From assembly GCA_963779055.1 (NCBI GenBank), contig CAVZWN010000002.1:186001-250000 (forward strand): a DNA stretch of 64,000 nucleotides. Direction: 5' to 3'. Within the stretch, counting starts at the first letter, position 1, and every line of letters begins with the position of its first letter. This document shows, in pieces, positions 52,749 to 60,997 of the stretch. The notes under the pieces are model-generated. The model was not told the origin of the DNA. It saw nothing but the letters and a program-made list of their open reading frames with translations, and searched no databases. The position numbers and the translations under genes are program-made. Source of the DNA: Sulfurimicrobium sp963779055 (GTDB lineage Bacteria > Pseudomonadota > Gammaproteobacteria > Burkholderiales > Sulfuricellaceae).

Positions 52749-55026
52749 ATGAAACACCAGCTACGCATCATTCCTCTTGCTGTCGCTCTGGCTTTGCCGC
52801 AACTGGCCAGCGCCGCCGAGGAAAAAACCACCACCCTGCCGGAAGTGACCGTCAGCGCATCCAAGGTCGCCCAGCCTGTGGGCGCGACCTTTGTCGACGA
52901 GGGCAGCATCGCCCGCATGGGGGCCGCCACCAGCGACAGCGCCAGCCTGCTCAGGGACGTGCCCGGCGTCAGCCTGTATGGTGCGGGCGGCGTTTCCAGC
53001 CTGCCGGCCATTCACGGCCTGGCGGATGACCGCCTGCGCATCAAGGTCGATGGCATGGACCTGATTTCCGCCTGCGGCAACCACATGAACCCGCGCGCTT
53101 TCCTACATTGATCCAAGCAACGTCGAGCAGCATCCAGGTCTATTCCGGCATCGCACCGGTCAGCGTGAGCGGCGACAGCATCGGTGGCGCCATTCTGGTG
53201 AAATCGCCAGATCCGGAATTCGCCGCAGCAGGGCAGGGTATGCTGCTCAAGGGCGAGGCCGGCGCTTTCTATCGCAGCAACGGCAATGCCACAGGCGGCA
53301 ATCTTTCGGCAACCATCGCGAACGAGAAGCTGAGCATGACGTATAGCGGCTCGACTGTGGAATCCGACAATTACACGGCAGGCGGGGATTTCAAGGCGGC
53401 AGGACCCGCTTTCATCAACGACCGGCAAATCCACGATAACTTCGACCAAATGGCTGGCCGGTGACGAGGTTGGCTCCTCCATGTACAAATCGACCAACCA
53501 GTCCCTCAGGTTTGCGCTGCGCAACGAGAACCATCTGGTCGAACTCAAGCTGGGTATGCAGGACATTCCCTACCAGGGCTTTCCTAACCAGCGCATGGAC
53601 ATGACCGGCAACGACAGCGACACAGGTCAATCTGCGCTATGACGGCCAGTACGACTGGGGCAAGCTGGAAGCCCGCGCCTATAACGAACATACGCGCCAC
53701 AAGATGAACTTCCTCGAGGACAAGGCGTTCTGGTACCAGAGGGAACAATGCACCCGGGCATGCCGATGGATACGGAAGGACGAAATACCGGTGCCGTGGT
53801 CAAGGCGGACATCCCGCTTTCCGCACGCGACCTTCTCCGGGTGGGCGGCGAATATCAGCGTTATCGTTTCAGATGACTGGTGGGATCCCTCCGGCACAGG
53901 CGGCATGTCCCCAATCACCTTCTGGAACATCAATAACGGCGAACGCGACCGCTACGCCGCTTTCGCCGAATGGGAAGCACGCTGGAATCCGCAATGGCTC
54001 AGTCTGCTCGGTATTCGTAGCGAAACGGTAAAAATGAATACGGGAACAGTGCAGGGCTATAACGCCACCTACACCGACGAAGCAAATGCCTTCAATGCCA
54101 AAGACCGCAGCCGCACCGACAACAACTGGGACATGACCGCACTGGCCCGCTATATACCAGACAGCAGCAAGACCTATCGAATTCGGCTATGCGCACAAAA
54201 CCCGCTCACCCAACCTCTACGAGCGCTACACCTGGTCGACCGGCGGCATGGCCATGAACATGATCAACATGACCGGGGATGGCAACGGCTACGTCGGCAA
54301 TCTCGATCTGAAGCCGGAAGTCGCCCACACGCTCAGCGCCACCGCCGACTGGCATGATGCCGATCAAGCAAAACTGGGGGCTGAAAGTCACACCTTACTA
54401 CACCTACGTCGAGGATTACATCAATGCGCGCGCGCTGCGCGGCAGCCGATAGCCTGATGGCTGGCACGAAATGTACCGCAGTAGGCCAAACAACAACAAA
54501 TAACTTCGTGTTCCTCAAATATATCAATCAGGATGCCCACCTCTATGGCCTGGATATTTCCGGACATTTCCCACTGGCCAAGAACACAGGTTTCGGCAGC
54601 TTCACGGCAACCGGCATGCTGAATTATGTCCGCGGAAAAACCACAAGCGGTACGGATGACAACCTCTACAACATGATGCCGTTGAACGCAAAACTGGCCG
54701 TCGTACAGAGCTTGGGTAGCTGGACCAACACGGCGGAAGTCGTACTGGTTGATGCCAAAGATGATATCTCTCAAGAACGCAACGAGATTAAAACGGCAGG
54801 CTACGGTCTGCTCAACCTGCGCAGCAGCTATGACTGGAAACAGGCGCGCTTCGATGTGGGTGTGGAAAACGTCTTCAACCGGTTCTACAACTATCCTCTG
54901 GGTGGTGCTTATACCGGACAGGGAACGACAATGCCTCCGGAAACCACAGCAGGAAGTCCTCGCTGGGGCGTTGCAGTTCCCGGCATGGGCCGTTCCATCT
55001 ATGCTGGCGTAAATATCAAGTTCTGA
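52749..55026 (+). pseudogene. TonB receptor 3, OprC/NosA-like copper type, nine frameshifts
   Basis: Restored length about 755 aa. Signal peptide (to 'QLASAAEE'), TonB box 'LPEVTVSA', plug with 'LLRDVPGVSLYGAGGVSSLPAIHGL', then 'ISACGNHMNP' (C109, M113): the CxxxM motif that binds copper in OprC, in the context NHMNP-(P/A)LSYIDP known from NosA. A Met/His-rich 'TMHPGMPMDTEG' lies in the barrel and 'GGMAMNMINM' in an external loop. Ends '...GVNIKF'. Frame steps at about 53098, 53130, 53447, 53627, 53740 (+2), 53870, 54178, 54375 and 54440, all otherwise +1. Removing ten bases restores the whole protein. Confidence 0.85.
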
Positions 55027-55046
55027 TTTAGCTCCAGGCCAAACTG

Positions 55047-55074
55047 AAATGGGCGCTGCGGCGCCCATTTTTTT
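55047..55074 (+). terminator. Intrinsic terminator after TonB receptor 3
   Basis: Perfect 10-bp stem AAATGGGCGC (55047-55056) with GCGCCCATTT (55061-55070), TGCG loop, T7 run to 55074. Ends operon 2. Confidence 0.9.
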
Positions 55075-55094
55075 GCCCGGCAAAAACAAGCCCG

Positions 55095-55268
55095 GTAACA
55101 CACTGTTACATTCCCGCACAGGAAAGAAATGTTTCTGTAACCCGCCGGGCGCATCATGGCTTCCATGCAGCAAGTTCATCACACATCGACTTTGGCGGTG
55201 TGTTCAGTTTCCTCCTCTCTACCATCCTAATGGTAGTTTCAACGGGCACTTCGGTGCCCGTTTTTTTT
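55095..55268 (+). ncRNA. Candidate small RNA
   Basis: This 190-base gap has a second strong terminator but no ORF. In order: hairpin GTAAC/GTTAC (55095-55109), a bulged hairpin ACAGGAAA/TTTCTGT, an unpaired pyrimidine stretch TTTCCTCCTCTCT that resembles an anti-Shine-Dalgarno sequence, hairpin CTACCA/TGGTAG (55219-55236), then the UUCG-loop terminator. A weak TTGCCC-N17-TAACAC (55073-55101) may be its promoter. No known RNA family recognised. Confidence 0.35.
55242..55268 (+). terminator. Intrinsic terminator with UUCG tetraloop
   Basis: ACGGGCAC (55242-55249), loop TTCG, GTGCCCGT (55254-55261), then T7. It stands 120 bases before msrP with no gene before it since the previous terminator. 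Confidence 0.88.
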
Positions 55269-55387
55269 CGCCTGCCAACTCAGGTGAACTTCCGGACTGT
55301 TTTAACAGTCATTCAGATATTCACCATGCCGGGTGGAAAGCATCGCGCTTCCACCTACAATACCCTCACCACACCCTGAGGACCGAC

Positions 55388-56332
55388 ATGCTCATCAAAC
55401 GCCCCGGCGACATTCGCCCATCGGAAATTACCAGCCAGGAAATTTACCGCGCCCGCCGCCAGTTTCTGCAAAGCATACCCGGCGTACTGGCACTGGCGAC
55501 GCTGCCCGGCCTGTTCGCAACTCCGGCCCGCGCTGTGGAGAAGTTGCCAGGCACCAGGAAAAGCTCACTCAGCACCTCAGAGACGACGACCCCTTACAAG
55601 GAAGTGACCACTTACAACAACTTTTACGAATTCGGCACCGGCAAATCCGATCCGGCACAGGCGGCCAAGACCTTGGTCACCCGGCCCTGGACGCTAACCA
55701 TCGAGGGCGAAGTCAAAAATCCAAAAATCTATGGCATCGAAGACCTGCTGCGCCTGGCACCGCTGGAAGAGCGAATCTACCGCCTGCGCTGCGTCGAGGG
55801 CTGGTCCATGGTCATTCCGTGGACGGGCTTCTCTCTCGGTGAAATCCTCCGCCGCGCGGAACCCACCGGCAACGGAAAATATGTCGAGCTCGTCACGCTG
55901 CACGACCCCAAACAGATGCCGGGGCAGCGCTCCGGCGTGCTGGACTGGCCCTATGTCGAAGGGTTGCGTCTGGACGAGGCCATGCACCCGCTCACGCTGC
56001 TCGCCTTCGGACTCTATGGCGAGGTGCTGCCGCAGCAGAACGGGGCGCCGCTGCGCCTGGTAGTGCCGTGGAAATACGGCTTCAAGAGCGCGAAATCCAT
56101 CGTCAAAATCCGCCTCGTCGAAAAACCGCCGGTCAGCGCCTGGATGCGTGCTGCGCCCAGCGAGTACGGCTTCTTTTCCAACGTCAATCCTGCCGTGGAT
56201 CACCCGCGCTGGAGCCAGGCCCGGGAACGCCGCATCGGCGAATTTTTCAAGCGCGCCACACTGCCGTTCAACGGCTATGGCGAACAGGTGGCGCAGCTTT
56301 ATACCGGCATGGATCTGAAAAAATTCTTCTGA
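55388..56332 (+). CDS. msrP: Periplasmic methionine sulfoxide reductase MsrP (YedY)
   Basis: 314 aa. Molybdopterin enzyme repairing oxidised Met in envelope proteins. Twin-arginine-type signal 'RARRQFLQSIPGVLALATLP', Mo-coordinating Cys in 'YRLRCVEGWSMVIPWTGF', and 'WKYGFKSAKSIVKIRL'. Start at 55388 (MLIKRPGDI); the frame is open upstream to 55049 but that part covers the terminator and RNA region. Overlaps msrQ by one base. Confidence 0.95.
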   Translation: MLIKRPGDIRPSEITSQEIYRARRQFLQSIPGVLALATLPGLFATPARAVEKLPGTRKSSLSTSETTTPYKEVTTYNNFYEFGTGKSDPAQAAKTLVTRPWTLTIEGEVKNPKIYGIEDLLRLAPLEERIYRLRCVEGWSMVIPWTGFSLGEILRRAEPTGNGKYVELVTLHDPKQMPGQRSGVLDWPYVEGLRLDEAMHPLTLLAFGLYGEVLPQQNGAPLRLVVPWKYGFKSAKSIVKIRLVEKPPVSAWMRAAPSEYGFFSNVNPAVDHPRWSQARERRIGEFFKRATLPFNGYGEQVAQLYTGMDLKKFF

Positions 56333-56931
56333 TGCGCTTCCTGCCTGCGCTAAAAATAGCGGTTTTTCTCGCCAGCCTCCTGCCGCTGGTGCGATTGCTG
56401 TGGCTGGGCTTCCATGGCGGGCTGGGCGCCAACCCGATCGAATTCATCACGCTCTCCACCGGCACCTGGACCCTGACTTTCCTGCTCATCACCCTGACCG
56501 TCACGCCCTTGCGCCGTCTTTCTGGCTGGCAGTGGCCCATCCGGCTGCGCCGCATGCTCGGCCTGTTTGCCTTTTTCTACGCCTGCCTGCATTTTGTGAC
56601 CTACATCTGGCTCGACCAGTTCTTCGACCTGACCGGAATTTATCTGGATATTTTCAAGCGCCCCTTCATCACCATCGGCTTCACCAGCTTCCTGCTGCTG
56701 ATCCCGCTGGCGCTGACTTCCACTCAGGGCATGATGCGCCGCCTGGGCGGCAGGAACTGGCAGCGCCTGCACCGGCTGGTTTATCTGATTGCCATCGGGG
56801 GCGTGGTGCATTACTGGTGGCTGGTGAAGAAGGATGTCACCGAGCCGGCGATTTACGCCGCCGTGCTGGCACTGCTGCTGGGATTCCGGTTGTGGGTTTT
56901 TACCCGGACAAGAATTCCACGCTCACCCTGA
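56332..56931 (+). CDS. msrQ: Heme-binding membrane subunit MsrQ (YedZ)
   Basis: 199 aa. Six TM helices with heme b His in 'YACLHFVTYIWL' and 'RLHRLVYLIAIGGVVHYWW'. Passes electrons from the quinone pool or flavin to MsrP. ATG shares the final A of the msrP stop. 3' end overlaps the convergent sensor kinase by 32 bases. Confidence 0.94.
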   Translation: MRFLPALKIAVFLASLLPLVRLLWLGFHGGLGANPIEFITLSTGTWTLTFLLITLTVTPLRRLSGWQWPIRLRRMLGLFAFFYACLHFVTYIWLDQFFDLTGIYLDIFKRPFITIGFTSFLLLIPLALTSTQGMMRRLGGRNWQRLHRLVYLIAIGGVVHYWWLVKKDVTEPAIYAAVLALLLGFRLWVFTRTRIPRSP

Positions 56932-58249
56932 GGCCAGTGCCGCGCTCACCGTCAGCCAGGGAAAGCGATGCACCATGATAATCCGCGATGCGCTTGACGA
57001 TGGACAGCCCCAGCCCGCTGCCCGCAGCCTCGTTGCCGAGTATTCGGTAAAAGCGGTCAAACACCCTTTGTCTTTCCTGTTCGGGGATGCCCGGCCCGCT
57101 ATCGGTCACTTCCAGCCGCGCCCGGCCCTGGTCCGTGACCAGGGATACGCTGACCTTTCCACCCCGGGGCGTATAGCGGATAGCGTTATCCACCAGGTTG
57201 CGCAGCAGGATGCCGAGCATGTCGGCGTTGCCCGTAATCGGGACCGAATCGGGGCTGTCCAGTTCCAGTTCGATTTCATTGTCCTGCGCCGCAGCAGCCA
57301 GATCAGCCAGGGTCTGGCGGGAAATCCTGGCCAGATCGCACGCCATCAGCGCAGCACTGCCGCCTGTCGGCTCAAGCCGCGCCAGGGTCAGCAACTGCCC
57401 GATCAGATGCGTCGCGCGGTCAACACCCAGAATCAAGTTGTCCAATGCTGCACCACGCTGTTCAGCGTTCTCGGCACGGCGGGCAACCTGAGCCTGGATT
57501 TTAAGCGCGGCGAGCGGGGTACGCAGCTCGTGCGCCGCATCGGCAGTGAAGCGCCGCTCGCTTTCCAGTGCTGTCTCCAGCCGCCCTAGCAGGCCATTGA
57601 GCGCATGTAGCAATGGGGTGATTTCGGCCGGGGCTGTGCGCGCCTCCAGTGGAGCGAGATTGGCAGGGTCGCGTTGTGCGACTTCACTGCCGATACGCCG
57701 CAAGGGACTCAGGCCTTTGCCGACTGCAAACCAGATCAGCAAAGCCAGCACCGGCAGGGCAACACCCAGCGGCAGCAGCAGGCGCTGCGCCACGGAAGCA
57801 GCCAGCTCGTTGCGCACCGCATGGCGCTCGCCCACCTGCACACGGATCTCGCCTTCTTCATCCTGCTGGCTATACACCCGCCAGGGCTTGCCTTCGATCA
57901 TGGTTTCGGCAAAACCGTTCTCCTGCCTGGTCAGAGGTTCGGCCGGTGCGCTGGCGGAGCGCAGCAGCAGGCGCCCATGCTCATCCCAGATCTGGAATGC
58001 GATCTTGCGTTCATACTTGTGGCCGCCACTGGCAACTTCGCTCGCGATGCCATCATCGTCTTCGCGTGCATCCTTGAGATCGTGCCCGGCCTGGGCCAGC
58101 AACACCCGGGCCGACTGGGCCAGCTGGGCATCGAACAGTTCGTCAATCTCGTGGTGAGCATCGAAATAGATGAATGCCGCGGTCGCCACCCAGGCAGCAG
58201 AGATGATGGCCAGGAGCAGAACCAGCAGTTTGGCGCGCAGGGAATTCAT
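56900..58249 (-). CDS. Sensor histidine kinase (QseC/PmrB-like)
   Basis: 449 aa. TM1 (LLVLLLAIISAAWVATAAFIYF), periplasmic 2CSK_N-like domain (residues ~35-160, acidic 'EDDDG' loop), TM2, HAMP-like 'PLRRIGSEVAQRDPANL', H-box 'FTADAAHELRTPLAALKIQ', N-box 'LRNLVDNAIRYTP', 'DSGPGIPEQ', 'GSGLGLSIVKRI'. I start at 58249 (MNSLRAK, AAGGCA upstream); a start at 58405 would translate a REP-like repeat pair. Last gene of the SHP operon. Confidence 0.92.
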   Translation of the reverse strand: MNSLRAKLLVLLLAIISAAWVATAAFIYFDAHHEIDELFDAQLAQSARVLLAQAGHDLKDAREDDDGIASEVASGGHKYERKIAFQIWDEHGRLLLRSASAPAEPLTRQENGFAETMIEGKPWRVYSQQDEEGEIRVQVGERHAVRNELAASVAQRLLLPLGVALPVLALLIWFAVGKGLSPLRRIGSEVAQRDPANLAPLEARTAPAEITPLLHALNGLLGRLETALESERRFTADAAHELRTPLAALKIQAQVARRAENAEQRGAALDNLILGVDRATHLIGQLLTLARLEPTGGSAALMACDLARISRQTLADLAAAAQDNEIELELDSPDSVPITGNADMLGILLRNLVDNAIRYTPRGGKVSVSLVTDQGRARLEVTDSGPGIPEQERQRVFDRFYRILGNEAAGSGLGLSIVKRIADYHGASLSLADGERGTGLRVSVEFLSG

Positions 58250-58287
58250 GTTTGTGCCTTGAAATACGGCTGGCCCACTGAGGAAAA

Positions 58288-58386
58288 CCCCAACCCCCCT
58301 CGGCCCCCCCTTGTCAGGGGGGATGTGTGGCTCCTCTCCTGAACTCACCCCCCTGACAAGGGGGGAAGGGGGGGTTGGGGTTGGGT
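58288..58386. repeat. Inverted pair of family 1 REP-like elements (kinase leader)
   Basis: Two TGACAA-core copies (TTGTCA at 58311-58316, TGACAA at 58353-58358) face each other with CCCCAACCCCCC / GGGGGGTTGGGG arms outward. The pair occupies the 152 bases between the response regulator and kinase genes and may uncouple their expression. Confidence 0.8.
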
Positions 58387-58401
58387 TTGTTTTCTCCATG
58401 C

Positions 58402-59073
58402 TCAACCGTCCTGGCCCACTTTATCGACCACGTAACCTACCCCGCGAATGGTGCGGATCAGTTCCGCACCGAGCTTCTTGCGCAGATGGTGGATGTGCAC
58501 CTCCACCGCGTTGCTTTCCACTTCATCGCCCCAGCCATATAAACCCTGTTCCAGTTGCTCGCGCGAGAGCGCGCGGCCTGCGCTTTCCAGCAGCACCAGC
58601 AGGATTGCGAATTCTCTGGGAGAAAGCTCCACCGGCTTGCCCTCCAGCATCACCTGACGGGATGCCGGGTCGACTTCCAGCCTGCCATGCACGATCAACG
58701 GTGCCGTACGTCCACCGGCACGCCGCAACAGAGCGCGGATTCTGGCTGCCAGCTCGTCAAGATCAAAGGGCTTGATCAGATAGTCATCGGCACCGGCATC
58801 AAGGCCGCTGACCCGGTCCGCCACCGTGTCTCTGGCGGTGAGAATAAGTACCGGGGTGGCATTCCCCGCAGCACGCAACCATTTCAGCAATTCCGGCCCA
58901 GACAGGCGTGGCAGGCCGAGATCCAGCACGACCAGCGCGTAAATCTCCGCCTGCAGCGCCAGTTTCGCCGCCTGGCCGTCCTTCACCCAGTCCACGACGA
59001 AGCCGGACTGCTGCAACCCGGCACGGACGCCGTCACCGAGCAGCGTATCGTCTTCAACCAGCAGCAGGCGCAT
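58402..59073 (-). CDS. OmpR-family response regulator (QseB/PmrA-like)
   Basis: 223 aa. Receiver: 'MRLLLVEDDTLLGDGV', phospho-Asp in 'LVVLDLGLPRLSGPELL', 'LTARDTVADRVSGLDAGADDYLIKPF'. Winged-helix: 'VELSPREFAILLVLLESAGRALSREQLEQ' to 'LIRTIRGVGYVVD'. Group known to bind direct repeats of CTTAAx with 5-base spacing; one is at 60962-60978 upstream of this operon. Confidence 0.92.
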   Translation of the reverse strand: MRLLLVEDDTLLGDGVRAGLQQSGFVVDWVKDGQAAKLALQAEIYALVVLDLGLPRLSGPELLKWLRAAGNATPVLILTARDTVADRVSGLDAGADDYLIKPFDLDELAARIRALLRRAGGRTAPLIVHGRLEVDPASRQVMLEGKPVELSPREFAILLVLLESAGRALSREQLEQGLYGWGDEVESNAVEVHIHHLRKKLGAELIRTIRGVGYVVDKVGQDG

Positions 59074-59123
59074 GATCTTGTGCTCTTGTCCTCATGGAAA
59101 TCAGTCTAACCGAACCGGCCAGG

Positions 59124-59996
59124 CTATGCACGAGGCAGCTTTGCAGGGACGAACACACTCCGTTCCGCATCCTGGTGGCAGGCCACGCAATTGGCGCGCG
59201 AGCCCACCTGCGGCTGCTTCCATACCGCTGCGCCGATGTCGTGATGTTTGCCTTGCCAATACGGTGTTGCGGTAATACGCAAGGGTGTTTCACGTGGATC
59301 AATCGAGCGGCTGATCTTGTGGCTTGCGTCATGTTCGCCGCCAGTAATTGGCGCACCGGAAAAATACCATACCGTACCGGCACCGATGGCGATCAGCAGC
59401 AGCAAAGCACTGAACAGACGGCGCGAGGGGGTCGCTGCATCCGGCGTTCCTTCCTTGAGGCCGGTGACCATGGCGCGCGGCAGGTTCTCGCGGTGGCGCC
59501 AGCTTTCCAGTGCCACGCCGGCGAGATGCAGCCCGACCACACCGAGCATCACGCTTGCCAGCGCCTCATGCACTTCCTTGAAGGCTTCGCCCGCCCAGTA
59601 GGGCACCCACGGCGCTAGCGGGCCCTGGCCTTCCTGACCGCCCAGCGTGATCATCCCGCTCAACCCAGCGAGCAATCCCAGCGCCAGCAACAGGTAAATC
59701 GCCCAGCTTCCGGCCGGATTGTGCCCGACATGGCGTTTGGCTGTGCCCGTCAACACCTGCAGCACGTAAGAGAGCCCTTCCTTCCAGTGATACAAGAAAG
59801 AAGTAAAGCGTGCATATCGCCCCCCGATGAACCCCCAAACCAAACGGAAGCCCAGCAGGCCCAGTAGCAGGTAGCCGGAAAAGACATGCACATTGAGCCA
59901 GCTATCTGAATCTGATGTCAGCCATGCAACCGTGAATGCGCCGGCAAACAGCCAGTGAAACAGGCGGGTGGGAATGTCCCATACCAGGATTTTCAT
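59124..59996 (-). CDS. Cytochrome b561-type protein fused to a heme c domain
   Basis: 290 aa. Four TM helices in residues 1-180 with the b561 His residues ('DIPTRLFHWLFA', 'VHVFSGYLLLG', 'VHEALASVMLGVVGLHLAG'), a fifth TM at ~205-225, then a periplasmic tail with one c-type heme site 'CVACH'. The tail 'ETPLRITATPYWQGKHHDIGAAVWKQPQVGSRANC' resembles the second heme half of the neighbouring diheme cytochrome. Membrane partner that would transfer electrons between quinol and the DHC/SHP proteins. Confidence 0.9.
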   Translation of the reverse strand: MKILVWDIPTRLFHWLFAGAFTVAWLTSDSDSWLNVHVFSGYLLLGLLGFRLVWGFIGGRYARFTSFLYHWKEGLSYVLQVLTGTAKRHVGHNPAGSWAIYLLLALGLLAGLSGMITLGGQEGQGPLAPWVPYWAGEAFKEVHEALASVMLGVVGLHLAGVALESWRHRENLPRAMVTGLKEGTPDAATPSRRLFSALLLLIAIGAGTVWYFSGAPITGGEHDASHKISRSIDPRETPLRITATPYWQGKHHDIGAAVWKQPQVGSRANCVACHQDAERSVFVPAKLPRA

Positions 59997-60005
59997 ATGA
60001 CCTCC

Positions 60006-60500
60006 TTAACGCGGAATCCGGATCTCATGTTCGGAGTAGTTGCCTTGCTCAGCACCTTGGTGACAGGCGTTGCAATTGGCCGGGCTCCCGATTTTGGGGC
60101 GCTTCCAGACTTGTGGCGCCACTTCGTCATGCTCGCGCACAAACCAGGCGGTTTCGCTGATGCGCAGCGGCGCCTCAGCGGAGCCGAGGGAGCCCAGCAC
60201 TTTTTTTGCCCGTTTGTTTCCTGCCCGCTCGGCGCTGTTGTTCACCAGAAAAGTCGTGATCTCCTTTGCTGTGGGCGCATCCAGGCTGGCATCCTGGCCA
60301 AAGTGGCTCTCCAGCCCCGTCATCATCTTGCGCCACGAACGCTCCGGCAACAGGGCAGGGGGGTAAGCCATATGGCAGGCGCTGCATTCATTTTTCCATT
60401 TCAGATTGCTGGCGGCAGGCGCCAGGTTTGTATTGCCGTCCGCCTGGACAGCTCCGCTAAACAACAGCGCAAAAATAATCAGTGAATGTTTCATCGCCAT
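60006..60500 (-). CDS. dhc: Diheme cytochrome c (DHC)
   Basis: 164 aa. Signal peptide (MAMKHSLIIFALLFSGAVQA), two heme sites 'CSACH' (about residue 39) and 'CNACH' (about residue 147). Matches the diheme cytochrome c family found with SHP. Nine bases before the cytochrome b start and 3 bases after the SHP-like gene, so one operon. Confidence 0.9.
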   Translation of the reverse strand: MAMKHSLIIFALLFSGAVQADGNTNLAPAASNLKWKNECSACHMAYPPALLPERSWRKMMTGLESHFGQDASLDAPTAKEITTFLVNNSAERAGNKRAKKVLGSLGSAEAPLRISETAWFVREHDEVAPQVWKRPKIGSPANCNACHQGAEQGNYSEHEIRIPR

Positions 60501-60503
60501 CTC

Positions 60504-60914
60504 CTATTTGATTGAAAGCAGGTAGGACAGAAAATCGCCCTTTTCCTGAGCAGAACAGGCGCGCTCCAGCACGTCCTGACAATTGCGCTTGAACCATTTT
60601 TCCGTCTTGGCTGAATCGGTAAAGCGCTCACGATTAACCACCGGGGCCAGTGGCAGAATTTCCTTGCCGGTTTTCTCATGGCGTCCGGCGGATTTGGGAT
60701 TGTCGGTATGGCAGCTGGCGCAGCTCAGGGTTTTACCTGCGCTGTGCAAACGCTTGGCGTGATAAAGCTGCTCGCCACGGGTGGCAGAGAAAGACTGAAA
60801 CTGGGGATTTTCCTGCTTTGCCTGAGCGGCATAATTTTGCAGAAGGTCCTGCGGTGCAGCCTGAGCTGCGCCGCAGGCCAGAATAGCGGCGATCAGAAGG
60901 GGGAATCGGGTCAT
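60504..60914 (-). CDS. shp: SHP-like monoheme cytochrome c (DUF1924)
   Basis: 136 aa from ATG 60914 (RBS AAGGAG). Signal peptide (MTRFPLLIAAILACGAAQAA), heme site 'SCASCHTDNP', plus a second Cys pair in 'RNCQDVLERACSAQEKG'. The family of Sphaeroides heme protein binds O2/NO with a displaceable Asn ligand. Order SHP-DHC-cytochrome b with a two-component system matches the Rhodobacter arrangement. Confidence 0.85.
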   Translation of the reverse strand: MTRFPLLIAAILACGAAQAAPQDLLQNYAAQAKQENPQFQSFSATRGEQLYHAKRLHSAGKTLSCASCHTDNPKSAGRHEKTGKEILPLAPVVNRERFTDSAKTEKWFKRNCQDVLERACSAQEKGDFLSYLLSIK

Positions 60915-60945
60915 GGCAGTTCTCCTTACAAACAATGTAGGGAGA

Positions 60946-60978
60946 ACTGTAGCGCCCGATTCTTAAGTGGAGCTTAAC
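60946..60978 (-). promoter_or_regulatory. PmrA/QseB-type box and promoter of the shp operon
   Basis: CTTAAG (60962-60967), 5 bases, CTTAAC (60973-60978): a direct repeat of the YTTAAK-N5-YTTAAK kind bound by PmrA/QseB regulators. On the minus strand a TACAGT -10-like hexamer (60951-60946) lies 10 bases inside, 32 bases before the shp ATG. The operon encodes a regulator of that family. Confidence 0.7.
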
Positions 60979-60997
60979 AGCTCAGAAGAGACCAATT

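Noticed and set aside
58250..58405. 52-residue N-terminal extension of the sensor kinase
   Set aside because: It would translate the inverted REP-like pair; 58249 has a ribosome binding site and the normal TM start.
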